Part shown: in pieces, positions 33,874 to 43,127 of the stretch | Layout of the letters: each line of letters starts with the position of its first letter | Position numbering within the stretch: the stretch's first letter is position 1 | NCBI GenBank assembly: GCA_910585345.1 | Contig: CAJUDS010000006.1 | Span: forward strand, 62,001 to 126,000 | DNA length: 64,000 bases | Direction of reading: 5' to 3' | Source of the DNA: an uncultured Lachnospiraceae bacterium | GTDB lineage: Bacteria; Bacillota; Clostridia; Lachnospirales; Lachnospiraceae | Notes under the pieces: generated by a model | Database searches by the model: none | Told to the model about the DNA's origin: nothing | Seen by the model: only the letters and a program-made list of their open reading frames with translations | Translations under genes and position numbers: made by a program

Positions 33874-34980
33874 ATGTTAAAATCGGCAAATCATTTCCAC
33901 GGCAGCGACCTGGAAAAAATACAGCGTCTTTACGGTATGAAAAAAGAAGAAATCGTCAGCTTCAGCGCGAATGTAAACCCGCTCGGACTTTCACAAAATT
34001 TCCTGCGGGAACTGGCCGGCCGCCTGGATGTCATTGCCGCCTATCCTGACAGAGAATACGGAGCGCTTCGTCAGGCTGCCGCAGACTACTGCGGCGTCCA
34101 AAAGGAACATATCATAGTGGGAAACGGCTCAACGGAACTGATTTCCCTCATCATTCGGCATAAAAAACCAGGGCAGGCCGTAATATTAGGCCCTACTTAC
34201 TCGGAATATGAACGGGAGGTTACACTGGCAGGCGGGCGCTGCCGTTATTTTCCTCTGCGGGAAACAGATGATTTCATTCTGGACGAAGAAGCGCTTCTGC
34301 AGCTGCTGCCAAACGGCGCGGATATGTTAATCCTCTGCAATCCCAATAATCCCACCTCTTCCGTCGTTCCATCCGGCCGGATGCGCCGTATTCTGAATGT
34401 TTGTAAACGCCATAATATTCTGGTAATGGTCGATGAAACTTACGTAGAATTCGTCCGCGACTATGATAGGGTGACCTGCGTTCCTCTGACGCAGGACTTT
34501 GACAACCTTGTCGTTCTTCGCGGCGTTTCCAAGTTTTTCGCCGCTCCCGGTCTGCGTCTCGGCTACGCCGTCACCGGCGCTGCGGAGCTGGCCTGCGCCG
34601 TGGCGGAAAAACAAAATCCATGGACTGTCAGCAGCGTCGCCGACGCCGCCGGACAATTGTTATGGAAAGACCAGACATTTATCCAACAGACAAGGACGTT
34701 AATCAATGCCGAGCGGGAACGTATCTGTCAGGTGCTTTCACAGACAGAAGGGATCAAAATCTATCCCCCGCACGCCAATTTCATTCTCGTGCGGCTGCTA
34801 AAGGAAAACCAAACCGCAGACGGCTTGTTTGACCTGGCAGTCCGCCGCGGTATGATGATACGCAGCTGCTCCTCCTTTCCTTTTCTGGATCATACCTATT
34901 TCCGGTTCTGTTTTATGCTTCCGGCCGATAATGACAGGCTCCTCGCCTGTATTCGGGAATTTACCGGCCAAACGCCTTAG
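33874..34980 (+). CDS. PLP-dependent aminotransferase, HisC/CobD type
   Basis: The 368-residue fold-type I enzyme has the pattern of histidinol-phosphate aminotransferases and L-threonine-O-3-phosphate decarboxylases: FSANVNPLG, IIVGNGSTELI, LCNPNNPTS, MVDETYVEF and the lysine motif VLRGVSKFFAAPGLRLGY. The NPLG start is seen in the CobD group, but no cobalamin or histidine gene lies nearby, so the substrate is open. GGAGAGG just upstream sets the ATG at 33874. Confidence 0.85.
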   Translation: MLKSANHFHGSDLEKIQRLYGMKKEEIVSFSANVNPLGLSQNFLRELAGRLDVIAAYPDREYGALRQAAADYCGVQKEHIIVGNGSTELISLIIRHKKPGQAVILGPTYSEYEREVTLAGGRCRYFPLRETDDFILDEEALLQLLPNGADMLILCNPNNPTSSVVPSGRMRRILNVCKRHNILVMVDETYVEFVRDYDRVTCVPLTQDFDNLVVLRGVSKFFAAPGLRLGYAVTGAAELACAVAEKQNPWTVSSVADAAGQLLWKDQTFIQQTRTLINAERERICQVLSQTEGIKIYPPHANFILVRLLKENQTADGLFDLAVRRGMMIRSCSSFPFLDHTYFRFCFMLPADNDRLLACIREFTGQTP

Positions 34981-35051
34981 CAGACGGTTATTTCCCGCAA
35001 TTTGTAACGTGCGATATGTAACATATGTTTTTAGAGAGATTTCAGTTTTTA

Positions 35052-35103
35052 TTGACATCTCTCTTTTTTTCATGTATGATTGTATTATATTAATAATACA
35101 ATC
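35052..35103 (+). promoter_or_regulatory. Promoter and palindromic operator of the GntR-ABC operon
   Basis: TTGACA (35052-35057) and TATGAT (35075-35080) are exactly 17 bases apart. A palindrome with perfect 10-base arms, GATTGTATTA / TAATACAATC (35078-35103), overlaps the -10 box and the start point. This is where an autorepressor of the GntR/YtrA type would bind. Confidence 0.83.
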
Positions 35104-35149
35104 GTGTAATTACCGCACCGGTGACAACAGGAAAGAAAGGAGGATGGAA

Positions 35150-35515
35150 ATGGCATGGAAACTGGACTCAGACAGACCGCTCTATTCTCAGCTTCTGGAG
35201 CAGATACAGATGCAGATCGTCTCCGGGAAATATCCTCCCGGCAGCAAGCTGCCCAGCGTCAGGGAGCTGGCCGCCGAGGCAGGCGTTAACCCCAATACGA
35301 TGCAGAAAGCATTTGCCGAGCTAGAACGGGAACACCTGATACAAACCCAGCGGACTGCAGGACGTTTTGTCACGGAAGATGTGCTCCTGATCAGGCAGGT
35401 CAGGCACAGCCTTGCAAAAGAACAGCTTACTGTCTTCTTTCAGAAAATGCAGCGGCTGGGATACCAAACAAACGACATTCTGTCTCTTCTGAAGACAGGA
35501 TATGAGGAGGAGTAA
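35150..35515 (+). CDS. GntR/YtrA-family transcriptional regulator
   Basis: The 121-residue protein is a winged helix regulator of the short YtrA type: SDRPLYSQLLEQIQMQI, the helix-turn-helix LPSVRELAAEAGVNPNTMQ, and a short C-terminal helix for dimerisation, without an effector domain. AAGGAGG supports the ATG at 35150. It is followed two bases later by an ABC ATPase gene and probably represses this operon through the palindrome upstream. Confidence 0.9.
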   Translation: MAWKLDSDRPLYSQLLEQIQMQIVSGKYPPGSKLPSVRELAAEAGVNPNTMQKAFAELEREHLIQTQRTAGRFVTEDVLLIRQVRHSLAKEQLTVFFQKMQRLGYQTNDILSLLKTGYEEE

Positions 35516-35516
35516 C

Positions 35517-36221
35517 ATGAGTTATTTAATTGAAGCCAACGGTTTGACCAAACAATATGACAGAAAAAAACCGCCTGCTCTGAACGCTTTGACACTGACC
35601 ATTCCCGGCGGACGCATCATCGGTCTCTTAGGTCCCAACGGCAGCGGCAAAACCACCCTGATTAAATTGATCAACGGTCTTCTGGTTCCTACTTCGGGCA
35701 CCATAACCGTCAACGGACAGGCGCCCGGCACTGCCAGCAAAGCAGTCATCTCCTATCTGCCCGAACGGACCTGCCTGCAAAGTTCCATGAAAGTGCAGGA
35801 GCTGGTAAATTTTTTTGCGGATTTCTATGCGGATTTTTCAAAAGAAAAAGCGTATCATATGCTCGCCTCCCTGCATATCGATCCCACATCGAGATTGAAA
35901 ACGCTCTCAAAAGGCACACGGGAAAAAGTCCAGCTTATCCTCGTCATGAGCCGGAATGCCCAGCTCTATATTCTTGACGAACCGATTGCCGGCGTCGATC
36001 CCGCCGCCAGAGACTATATCTTAAAAACGATTATTGCCAACTACAATGAAAACGCCACGCTCCTGATCTCCACACACCTGATCTCTGACATAGAAAATAT
36101 ACTGGACGATGTCATTTTTATCCGTGACGGCAGCGTGCTCCTGTACGCTCCCGCCGAACGGATCCGTGAAGAAAAAGGGAAATCGTTAGACGCTTATTTC
36201 AGGGAGGTGTTTACATGCTGA
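35517..36221 (+). CDS. ABC transporter ATP-binding protein
   Basis: The 234-residue ATPase has Walker A LLGPNGSGKTT, the divergent signature LSKGTREKVQLI typical of YtrB-like exporters, Walker B LYILDEPIAGVDP and the switch histidine in LISTHLI. GAGGAGG lies before the ATG at 35517. It overlaps the permease gene by seven bases. The substrate is unknown; such operons often respond to cell-wall stress. Confidence 0.92.
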   Translation: MSYLIEANGLTKQYDRKKPPALNALTLTIPGGRIIGLLGPNGSGKTTLIKLINGLLVPTSGTITVNGQAPGTASKAVISYLPERTCLQSSMKVQELVNFFADFYADFSKEKAYHMLASLHIDPTSRLKTLSKGTREKVQLILVMSRNAQLYILDEPIAGVDPAARDYILKTIIANYNENATLLISTHLISDIENILDDVIFIRDGSVLLYAPAERIREEKGKSLDAYFREVFTC

Positions 36222-37039
36222 AAAATTTAATCAAATACGAATGGAAATCCGTCTGGAAAATTTTGATCGTGATCAACGCGTTTACCATCTTCGCCACACT
36301 TGCAGGCATGTTCGCCATGTATGCCCTTGTTTCCGACGCAACTTTCATCAGTGATATGTCTTCCGTCGTAATTGTGCTGCTTTTTTTGTTTTATTACCTG
36401 ACCATCATCGGCGTTTCCTTCAGTATGTCCATTTATATCGGGATTCGCTTCTACCGCAGCCTGTATACGGACGAGGGCTATTTGATGCACACTCTGCCCG
36501 TGACAAAGCGGCAGCTCGTCATCTCCCGCCTGCTTGTCCACACATGTTGTATGATGATTACGGGAATGTTTGTCATGCTGAGCATCGTAATGCTTTTTTT
36601 GCCACTGTTGTCAGAAATATTTGCAACTTCTACCTTTTCCGCATCTTCTGTAATAACGGAACTGATCAGAAACAGTATGGATGCCTTCGGCATCCATACG
36701 ATGGCAGCCGTCATTCTGATATGGACCGTGGCCGGCGTGATCGGACAGGTCAGCGGGATTCTCGCGATCTACTGCGCCGTATCGCTAGGACAGACATTCC
36801 AGAAGCATAAAGTCATGGCCTCCATCCTCTGCTACATTGGCATCTACTTTTTACTGCAGACTATAAACAGCATACTGATGATGCCGCAGATGGTCCTTTA
36901 TATGGGTGACAAAGAGCTCAATATGGCGTCCTACCTCAACGGCACGCTTCTAACGACAAGTATCGTCAGCCTCTTCACCGGTATTGCGTTCTACTTGATT
37001 ACACTATACATTATGAATAAAAAACTGAATCTTGACTGA
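36215..37039 (+). CDS. ABC transporter permease
   Basis: The 274-residue protein has six hydrophobic membrane segments and starts MLKNLIKYEWKSVWK, a common start of ABC-2-like permeases in GntR-linked operons. It is the membrane partner of the preceding ATPase. A terminator-like hairpin follows at 37104. Confidence 0.87.
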   Translation: MLKNLIKYEWKSVWKILIVINAFTIFATLAGMFAMYALVSDATFISDMSSVVIVLLFLFYYLTIIGVSFSMSIYIGIRFYRSLYTDEGYLMHTLPVTKRQLVISRLLVHTCCMMITGMFVMLSIVMLFLPLLSEIFATSTFSASSVITELIRNSMDAFGIHTMAAVILIWTVAGVIGQVSGILAIYCAVSLGQTFQKHKVMASILCYIGIYFLLQTINSILMMPQMVLYMGDKELNMASYLNGTLLTTSIVSLFTGIAFYLITLYIMNKKLNLD

Positions 37040-37103
37040 CGATCCAATCTGCGGTCCGGTTATAGTCTGCCTCTGCCGCAGGTAATAACACGCCGCACAA
37101 CTC

Positions 37104-37146
37104 AAATACCTCTGCATACAATAACAAAAAACGCAGAGGTATTTTT
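37104..37146 (+). terminator. Terminator-like hairpin covering the ribosome site of the next gene
   Basis: AAATACCTCTGC (37104-37115) and GCAGAGGTATTT (37133-37144) form a perfect 12-bp stem with a 17-base loop and a T5 run. It ends the ABC operon. The AGAGG inside the 3' arm is also the only possible ribosome site for the SleC-like gene, whose ATG is at 37147. Confidence 0.85.
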
Positions 37147-38421
37147 ATGCCCAAATCCTATCTGACAAGCGCCCAACAGACCCAGGGGCCAACGGCCTCC
37201 GAAGGCGGCCTGCAAATTTCCGTACTTTCCACCATGGGGCTCATTCCCATCCCCAACGCTACCGTTACCATATCCTATACCGGAGACCCACAGTCTCCGC
37301 TGATGACGCTGACCACAGACGAAAGCGGACAAACGCCTGCCATTATGCTGCCGGCCCCTGACATAGAATACAGTCTGGAACCGGAACAAATCGTCCAGCC
37401 CTACTCGGAATACAATATTGAAGTCACTGCGCAGGGGTATGAACCGGTGCTTGTATCCGGCACAGAAATCCTTCCCAATGTCACCGCCCTGCAGCCGATC
37501 CGCATGACTCCTGTGGAGGCCAACCAGAACGAAGAAGAAATCAATATTCCAGTACACACCCTGTTCGGCGAATACCCTCCCAAAATACCGGAGGATGAAA
37601 TCAAACCTATGGACGAATCAGGAGAAATCGTCCTCAGCCGGGTCGTTATTCCGGAATATGTCATCGTCCATGACGGCGTACCTTCCGACCCTACGGCGCA
37701 AAACTACTATGTCCGCTATAAGGATTATATTAAAAATGTCGCTTCCTGTGAAATCTATGCCACATGGCCGGAAGAAGCCATTTACGCCAATATCCTTGTG
37801 ATCATGTCCTTCACCCTCAACCGGGTGTATACGGAATGGTACCGGAATCAAGGTTATGATTTTACAATTACCTCATCCACCGCCTATGATCAGAAGTGGA
37901 TCCATGGCAGAAATATTTTTGAAAATATTGATGTGCTTGTCGACAATGTTTTTGCCAATTATCTGTCCAGACCCGGAGTCAGACAGCCCATTTTCACTTC
38001 TTACTGCGACGGAAAACGCGTCACCTGCTCCGGCTTAAGCCAATGGGGCTCCAAATATCTGGGCGACGAAGGATATTCTCCCATTGAAATCATACGGTAT
38101 TATTATGGCAATGATATGTACATCAACACTGCAGATGAAATTGCGGGCGTACCTTCTTCCTGGCCCGGTTACAACTTAACGATCGGTTCCACCGGGCAAA
38201 AGGTACAACAGGCACAGGAGCAGCTTAACCGAATTGCCAGAAACTATCCGGCCATCCCTGTTATTGCCGCCGACGGCATCTACGGACAGCGGACGGCAGA
38301 CGCCGTGCGGACTTTCCAGCGTATCTTCGATCTCCCGCAGACGGGCGTAATCGATTATGCTACCTGGTATGAGATTTCCGATATTTACGTCGGCGTCAGT
38401 AAAATCTCAGAACCCGCCTAG
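37147..38421 (+). CDS. SleC-like spore cortex-lytic protein
   Basis: The 424-residue protein resembles clostridial SleC by layout. An N-terminal beta domain (residues 20-120) is followed by a SpoIID-like part (YIKNVASCEIYATWPEEAI, ANILVIMSFTLNRVYTEWY) and a C-terminal peptidoglycan-binding domain 1 (about 350-415, GQKVQQAQEQLNRIA, GIYGQRTADAVRTFQ). SleC breaks down the spore cortex during germination. No signal peptide is present, as in SleC of some clostridia. The ribosome site is inside a hairpin that looks like a terminator for the previous operon. No activating CspB protease is nearby. Confidence 0.78.
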   Translation: MPKSYLTSAQQTQGPTASEGGLQISVLSTMGLIPIPNATVTISYTGDPQSPLMTLTTDESGQTPAIMLPAPDIEYSLEPEQIVQPYSEYNIEVTAQGYEPVLVSGTEILPNVTALQPIRMTPVEANQNEEEINIPVHTLFGEYPPKIPEDEIKPMDESGEIVLSRVVIPEYVIVHDGVPSDPTAQNYYVRYKDYIKNVASCEIYATWPEEAIYANILVIMSFTLNRVYTEWYRNQGYDFTITSSTAYDQKWIHGRNIFENIDVLVDNVFANYLSRPGVRQPIFTSYCDGKRVTCSGLSQWGSKYLGDEGYSPIEIIRYYYGNDMYINTADEIAGVPSSWPGYNLTIGSTGQKVQQAQEQLNRIARNYPAIPVIAADGIYGQRTADAVRTFQRIFDLPQTGVIDYATWYEISDIYVGVSKISEPA

Positions 38422-38509
38422 TACACTGACCTCTTCATCCCGTAAACCTGCTGCGAGTCAAACGCTTGACGTTTGCCGCAACAATCGACAGGCGAATGTA
38501 CGGCAAAAC

Positions 38510-38550
38510 AGCCGCGGGCAATCAGCGTTTCTCCTGACGGCGGCTTTTTT
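38510..38550 (+). terminator. Terminator after the SleC-like gene
   Basis: AGCCGC (38510-38515) pairs with GCGGCT (38540-38545), followed by a T-run, overlapping the end of the convergent MFS gene. A second small hairpin CAAACG-CTTGA-CGTTTG lies upstream in the 100-base gap. Confidence 0.65.
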
Positions 38551-39712
38551 GAAGCTGAAAAAGCATTTTTTCATGCATAAACACCATTACCGCCAGTATG
38601 ACAAACAAATACAACGGAAAAAGTGAAACGCTTACATGATTGGCAAGCAGCCCAAATATGGGAGGCATAAGGCAGGTTCCGGCATAGGCGGAGGCCATCT
38701 GTACACCTATCATTGCCTGTGATCTGTCCTTTCCGAAATTCTCCGGTGTGGCGTGTATGATAGACGGATAAATCGGCGCACAGCCAATGCCGGTTAGAAT
38801 CAGACCTACAGCGGCGGCTGTTTTACCGAACGGCAAAAATAGCACGATTACTCCAATAAAAATAAACACCTGTCCCAGCCGTATCATCTGCGTATCATTC
38901 AGTTTGAATGTCAAAAAGCCGCTGCCAAATCTTCCGGCAGTAATCCCGATAAAAAACATACTGGCAAAACCCGCGGCGGTTTCAGCAGACAACCCATGGT
39001 GCAGCACAAGGTAACTGCTCGCCCACAAATTTGCAGTCTGCTCAACGGCACAATAACAGAAAAACGCTGCAAATACTTCTTTTGCACCCGGTATGTGCAT
39101 GATTTCCCGAAAAGAAAGGGCCTTCGGCGGATACGCCGCATCTGTTTTCTTTTCCTGCCCGCCGGAACGCTCTTTCCAGAGAGGCAGGCTGCAAAACAGC
39201 AGGATCGTCAGCATCATCTGCAGAGCCGCAATATAACGGTAGCCCCTGTTCCAGCTCTCGCCGCCGGTCAACGCGTACCCCATAATGTAAGGTCCAAGGG
39301 AAGCGCCTATTCCCCACATACAATGCAGCCAGCTCATGTGCCGGCTCGCATAATGAAGCGCAACATAATTGTTCAGTGAAGCATCCACGCTTCCTGCTCC
39401 CAGACCATAAGGAATCGCCCATAAACACAACACACCATAAGAATGGGTGACTGAAAAGCCAAACAATGCGGCTGCCGTCATAAGAACACTGACCGCCGTA
39501 ACCGTTCCCGTGCCCAGCTTTCTTGTCAAACGGTCACTTTGCAGACTGGAAACAATAGTGCCAAGTGCGATGATCATAAAAACAGGGCCGGAGTAAGAAA
39601 CGGGAACGGAAAATTCCCTGTACATGGACGGCCATGCCGACCCCAATAGGGAATCCGGAAGCCCCAGGCTGATAAAAGCCAGATAAATAATGGCTAACAA
39701 CAATTGAAACAT
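38522..39712 (-). CDS. MFS transporter
   Basis: The 396-residue protein has twelve hydrophobic segments and MFS landmarks such as SLQSDRLTRKLGTG after helix 2 and GIGCAPIYPSIIH in the second half. The first helix FISLGLPDSLLGSAWP is common in small sugar/unknown MFS families of Clostridia. The substrate is unknown. It is transcribed alone, divergent from the LUD gene. Confidence 0.88.
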   Translation of the reverse strand: MFQLLLAIIYLAFISLGLPDSLLGSAWPSMYREFSVPVSYSGPVFMIIALGTIVSSLQSDRLTRKLGTGTVTAVSVLMTAAALFGFSVTHSYGVLCLWAIPYGLGAGSVDASLNNYVALHYASRHMSWLHCMWGIGASLGPYIMGYALTGGESWNRGYRYIAALQMMLTILLFCSLPLWKERSGGQEKKTDAAYPPKALSFREIMHIPGAKEVFAAFFCYCAVEQTANLWASSYLVLHHGLSAETAAGFASMFFIGITAGRFGSGFLTFKLNDTQMIRLGQVFIFIGVIVLFLPFGKTAAAVGLILTGIGCAPIYPSIIHATPENFGKDRSQAMIGVQMASAYAGTCLMPPIFGLLANHVSVSLFPLYLFVILAVMVFMHEKMLFQLQKSRRQEKR

Positions 39713-39747
39713 ATGTACTTCCTCCTGTTATTCATTTTTCGATGAAA

Positions 39748-39776
39748 AGAATAGCAGGAGGCCATCGCCGAAGCAA
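39748..39776 (-). promoter_or_regulatory. Possible promoter of the MFS gene
   Basis: Minus-strand TTGCTT (39771-39776) and TATTCT (39748-39753) are 17 bases apart, 35 bases before the MFS start. Confidence 0.45.
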
Positions 39777-39836
39777 GACATTTTCAGACCAGTACTATAA
39801 CAAAACCGACTTTTTAAAAATAAACTGTACGAAACT

Positions 39837-39866
39837 TTAGGAAATATCCACATAACATGCTATAAT
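39837..39866 (+). promoter_or_regulatory. Promoter of the LUD-domain gene
   Basis: TATAAT (39861-39866) is preceded by TGC, an extended -10. The -35 region (TTAGGA, 39837-39842) is weak at 18 bases. GGAGG and the ATG at 39904 follow. Confidence 0.58.
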
Positions 39867-39903
39867 GAACAGGCATACATTTTTAATTACTAGGAGGTAT
39901 TTT

Positions 39904-40539
39904 ATGACGCCAAAAGAAGAAGCATTTGCCACTCTGGCCGTAGGAATCATTAAAAATCTGGAAATACGTGGAATGGAAGGTTACTATTTTGACAACAGCA
40001 AATTACTTTGCAATTATCTGAAGGAGACGCTTCCTGAGGAAGCTGTCATCTCCTGGGGAGGCAGCGAATCCGTAAAGGAAAGCGGGGTGATGGAACTGTT
40101 AAAGACAGGGAATTATGCTCTGATTGACCGTGCGGATGCCAGAACGGCAGAAGAAGCCCGCGAAATTTACAGCCGTACTGTCATGGCTGATTACTATTTT
40201 ATGAGCGCCAACGCCATCACTATGGACGGAGAACTGATCAATATCGACGGAAACGGAAACCGCATCGCCTGTCTTGCCCAGGGCCCTTCCCATGTATGTC
40301 TCATCGTTGGCAGAAATAAAGTCGCCGTGTCACTGGAAGACGCTGTTCTGCGTTCCCGCAATATCGCCGCACCAGCCAACGTAAAACGACTGCATAAACA
40401 GACGCCCTGTCAGACAACCGGCCGCTGCGGCAACTGTTTCTCATCGGACTGTATCTGCAGCCATCTGGTCATCACACGTCATTCCTCCCACAAAGGCCGT
40501 ATACAGGTCTATCTTGTAAACGAAGATCTGGGATATTAA
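39904..40539 (+). CDS. LUD-domain (LutC/DUF162-like) protein
   Basis: The 211-residue protein has the LUD fold pattern: GYYFDNSKLLCNYL, the strand VISWGGSESVKESG, ALIDRAD, a DYYFMSANAITMDGELINIDGNGN core shown here in part, and VCLIVGRNKV. A C-terminal cysteine cluster (CQTTGRCGNCFSSDCIC) is typical of this short group and could bind a metal. LutC relatives take part in lactate oxidation, but no lutA or lutB is here, so the function is open. TAGGAGG sets the ATG at 39904. Confidence 0.85.
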   Translation: MTPKEEAFATLAVGIIKNLEIRGMEGYYFDNSKLLCNYLKETLPEEAVISWGGSESVKESGVMELLKTGNYALIDRADARTAEEAREIYSRTVMADYYFMSANAITMDGELINIDGNGNRIACLAQGPSHVCLIVGRNKVAVSLEDAVLRSRNIAAPANVKRLHKQTPCQTTGRCGNCFSSDCICSHLVITRHSSHKGRIQVYLVNEDLGY

Positions 40540-40572
40540 AGGAATCGCCTTTTGCCGGGCAGCGCAGTTTCG

Positions 40573-41376
40573 TTAGTCTGTGCTGTCCGACAGAAATCCG
40601 CGCAGCGTTTCCAGCACGTTGTCACAGATATAATCCGCTTCCGCTCTGACATGCTCCCTCCCGGTTGCCATAGAATACGATATGCCGCACTCCCGGAACA
40701 TGGCAATATCATTTTCACTGTCTCCAAAGCAGAGCGACTCTGCCAGCAGAAATCCCTCCGACTCTGCCAGCCTGCGCAGCGCGTTGCCTTTGTTCACGCC
40801 TGCCATTGTGAAATCAAGCCAGCCATTGCCGCTGTCCGTCACCTGCAGCCTGTCATCGTACTTTTCATGAAACCAGCTTTCCCAATTTGCTGCGATCCCC
40901 TGCTGCCACCAGATCGAAATTTTGTTTATCCTTCCTGCAATTTCCTGATAATCATCCACCACATGCACCGCCGGTTTCAACGTCGCATTCATTAGCCTGA
41001 TAAAATCCGTCCTTGATGCCAGTGTATACAACTCCCGCTCGCTGGAAACAATATTTTCCGTTCCCGGCACTGCGGATAAGTCCGCAAGCAGTTCAAAGCA
41101 CAATTCCCGTGGAATGGATTTTGCATAAACCGTCTTGTCATTTTTCACAATCAGACTTCCGTTCTCACAGATAAAAGGAATCTCATCCGCAATCGGCTCA
41201 AACAAAAGGCGCATATTTTTATACTGTCTTCCGCTCGCCGCTACAAAGGAAACACCTCTTTCCTTTAGCTGCCGGATCAGCCCAAATGCCGCCGGATCCA
41301 GCTTCTGTCCCTGTCCCAGCAATGTACCGTCCAAATCACTGAAAATCGTCGTTATCTTTTTTCCATGTATCTGCAT
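40573..41376 (-). CDS. HAD-superfamily hydrolase, Cof type
   Basis: The 267-residue protein has the HAD motifs: IFSDLDGTLL (nucleophile Asp), VAASGRQY (motif II), the lysine of the NKGNALRRL segment, and CFGDSENDIAMF (motif IV). The large cap is of the Cof/YidA type, seen in sugar phosphatases with broad substrates. An ATG at 41376 with GGGAG seven bases upstream is preferred over one 15 bases further up. Confidence 0.87.
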   Translation of the reverse strand: MQIHGKKITTIFSDLDGTLLGQGQKLDPAAFGLIRQLKERGVSFVAASGRQYKNMRLLFEPIADEIPFICENGSLIVKNDKTVYAKSIPRELCFELLADLSAVPGTENIVSSERELYTLASRTDFIRLMNATLKPAVHVVDDYQEIAGRINKISIWWQQGIAANWESWFHEKYDDRLQVTDSGNGWLDFTMAGVNKGNALRRLAESEGFLLAESLCFGDSENDIAMFRECGISYSMATGREHVRAEADYICDNVLETLRGFLSDSTD

Positions 41377-41490
41377 CACATTCTCCCGCATATTTCTCTG
41401 CCTGACAGAGCGCCTGCTTTTACCGCATCCGTCTGTCTTTTCTCTGCATGAAGCATCGTAACATATCTAATCTTAATTTGCAAACAGAAC

Positions 41491-41532
41491 AAAAAATCCT
41501 GAAAACCAAACAATCTCTCTGCGTTTCCAGGA
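41491..41532 (-). terminator. Terminator of tRNA-Trp
   Basis: The minus strand reads TCCTGGAAAC, loop, GTTTTCAGGA and T6, directly after tRNA-Trp. Confidence 0.85.
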
Positions 41533-41541
41533 CTTTTGCAA

Positions 41542-41612
41542 CAGGGGAAGAGGGAATCGAACCCCCGTTAACGGTTTTGGAGACCGCCGCACTACCGCTG
41601 TACTATTCCCCT
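41542..41612 (-). tRNA. tRNA-Trp (CCA anticodon)
   Basis: The minus strand forms a cloverleaf: acceptor stem AGGGGAA/TTCCCCT, anticodon loop CTCCAAA (anticodon CCA) and T arm with GGTTCGATTC. CCA is not encoded at the 3' end. It has its own promoter and terminator. Confidence 0.95.
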
Positions 41613-41636
41613 ATTTCTATTTTCTCACCGAAGATG

Positions 41637-41665
41637 ATTATAGCACACTCTTGTACCGTTAGCAA
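41637..41665 (-). promoter_or_regulatory. Promoter of tRNA-Trp
   Basis: Minus-strand TTGCTA (41660-41665) and TATAAT (41637-41642) are 17 bases apart with an extended TGC. The window between radA and tRNA-Trp holds nothing else. Confidence 0.82.
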
Positions 41666-41680
41666 GCAGTTTTTGTCAAT

Positions 41681-43069
41681 CTACATCATCCGTATCGCTT
41701 CCTGTACGCTGGAAACCCCCTGCAGGGCAATGCCATCCGGCATATTTCCCGATGCACGAATCGTTTCTTCCGCAGACTTCGGCAGAATACAGGCCGTAAA
41801 CCCCAGTTTAGCCGCCTCTGCAATACGCTGCTCCGCCATGCTGACAGCACGCACCTCCCCGCTGAGTCCAATCTCGCCAAACACAATTGTCCTTTCATCC
41901 ACCGGTTTATTTTGAAAACTGGACACGACTGCCAGCGCAATGCCAAGATCAAGAGCAGGCTCCAGCATACGGATACCGCCCGCAATATTCACATAAGCGT
42001 CGCAGTTTGACAATGGCAGTCCCACCCGCTTCTCAAGTACAGCCATCAGCAAATTCACTCTGTTAAAATCCGTACCGGTAGCCTGCCGTTTCGGGATCCC
42101 AAAACTCGTCCTGCATACAAGCGCCTGGATTTCCAGCAGGATCGGCCTGGTACCTTCCATGGAACAGACAACTACAGACCCGCTTGCGTTCCGCGGTCTG
42201 CCGCTTAACATAAATTCCGATGCATTTGCTACCTCTACAAGCCCGCTCTGCCGCATCTCAAATACGCCGATCTCATTGGTAGATCCAAAACGATTCTTCA
42301 CGCCCCGTAGAATGCGGTAGGAAGCATGTCTGTCTCCCTCAAAATAAAGCACCGTATCCACCATATGTTCCAGTACTCTGGGGCCTGCCACCGTGCCCTC
42401 CTTTGTCACATGTCCCACAATAAAAACAGGAATCCCCATATCCTTAGCCAGTCTGAGCAGAATGCCCGTCGCTTCCCTGACCTGCGACACACTGCCGGGT
42501 GCCGCAGACACTTCATCATGGTACATCGTCTGGATAGAATCAATCACCACTGCCTCCGGCCTGCACTTGGTAATGGTTTCCTCAATGCTGCTTAGATTTG
42601 TCTCACACAACAGCAACAGATGATCCGTAAAATCACCTATGCGCATAGCGCGCAGCTTAATTTGTTTCAAAGACTCTTCCCCTGAAATATAAAGTACCTT
42701 TCTGCCGTCATCCGACAGGTATCTGCATACCTGCAGCAGCAGGGTAGACTTCCCAATCCCCGGATCGCCGCCCACAAGAATCAATGATCCAGGCACAATG
42801 CCGCCGCCCAGAACCCTGTCCAGCTCTTGTATATGCGTATGCATCCGTTCTTCTTCCCCCATCACAATAGAGGACAGTGAAGAAGGCTCCTGTTTCTCCT
42901 TAGAAGCCTTCATTTTCACATTGCCGCCCATGCCTTTGGAAGATGTCCGGACACTCTCCTGCACGAATGTATTCCATTGTCTGCAGCCAGGACACTGCCC
43001 CATCCATTTCGTGGATTCGTACCCACAGTCCTGGCAGAAAAAAACCGTAGCCGTTTTACTCTTTCCCAT
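41681..43069 (-). CDS. radA: DNA repair protein RadA
   Basis: RadA is a RecA-like branch-migration ATPase. The 462-residue protein has the N-terminal zinc finger (CQDCGYESTKWMGQCPGC), Walker A GGDPGIGKST, the RadA signature KNRFG and a C-terminal Lon-like domain. It is the last gene of the gntR-clpC group, as radA follows clpC in many Firmicutes. Confidence 0.95.
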   Translation of the reverse strand: MGKSKTATVFFCQDCGYESTKWMGQCPGCRQWNTFVQESVRTSSKGMGGNVKMKASKEKQEPSSLSSIVMGEEERMHTHIQELDRVLGGGIVPGSLILVGGDPGIGKSTLLLQVCRYLSDDGRKVLYISGEESLKQIKLRAMRIGDFTDHLLLLCETNLSSIEETITKCRPEAVVIDSIQTMYHDEVSAAPGSVSQVREATGILLRLAKDMGIPVFIVGHVTKEGTVAGPRVLEHMVDTVLYFEGDRHASYRILRGVKNRFGSTNEIGVFEMRQSGLVEVANASEFMLSGRPRNASGSVVVCSMEGTRPILLEIQALVCRTSFGIPKRQATGTDFNRVNLLMAVLEKRVGLPLSNCDAYVNIAGGIRMLEPALDLGIALAVVSSFQNKPVDERTIVFGEIGLSGEVRAVSMAEQRIAEAAKLGFTACILPKSAEETIRASGNMPDGIALQGVSSVQEAIRMM

Positions 43070-43127
43070 TCCCTGCTTCCTTTGGCAACCGTTTTGCTGC
43101 CATACATGGTTTCTGCTGTCGCTTTGC

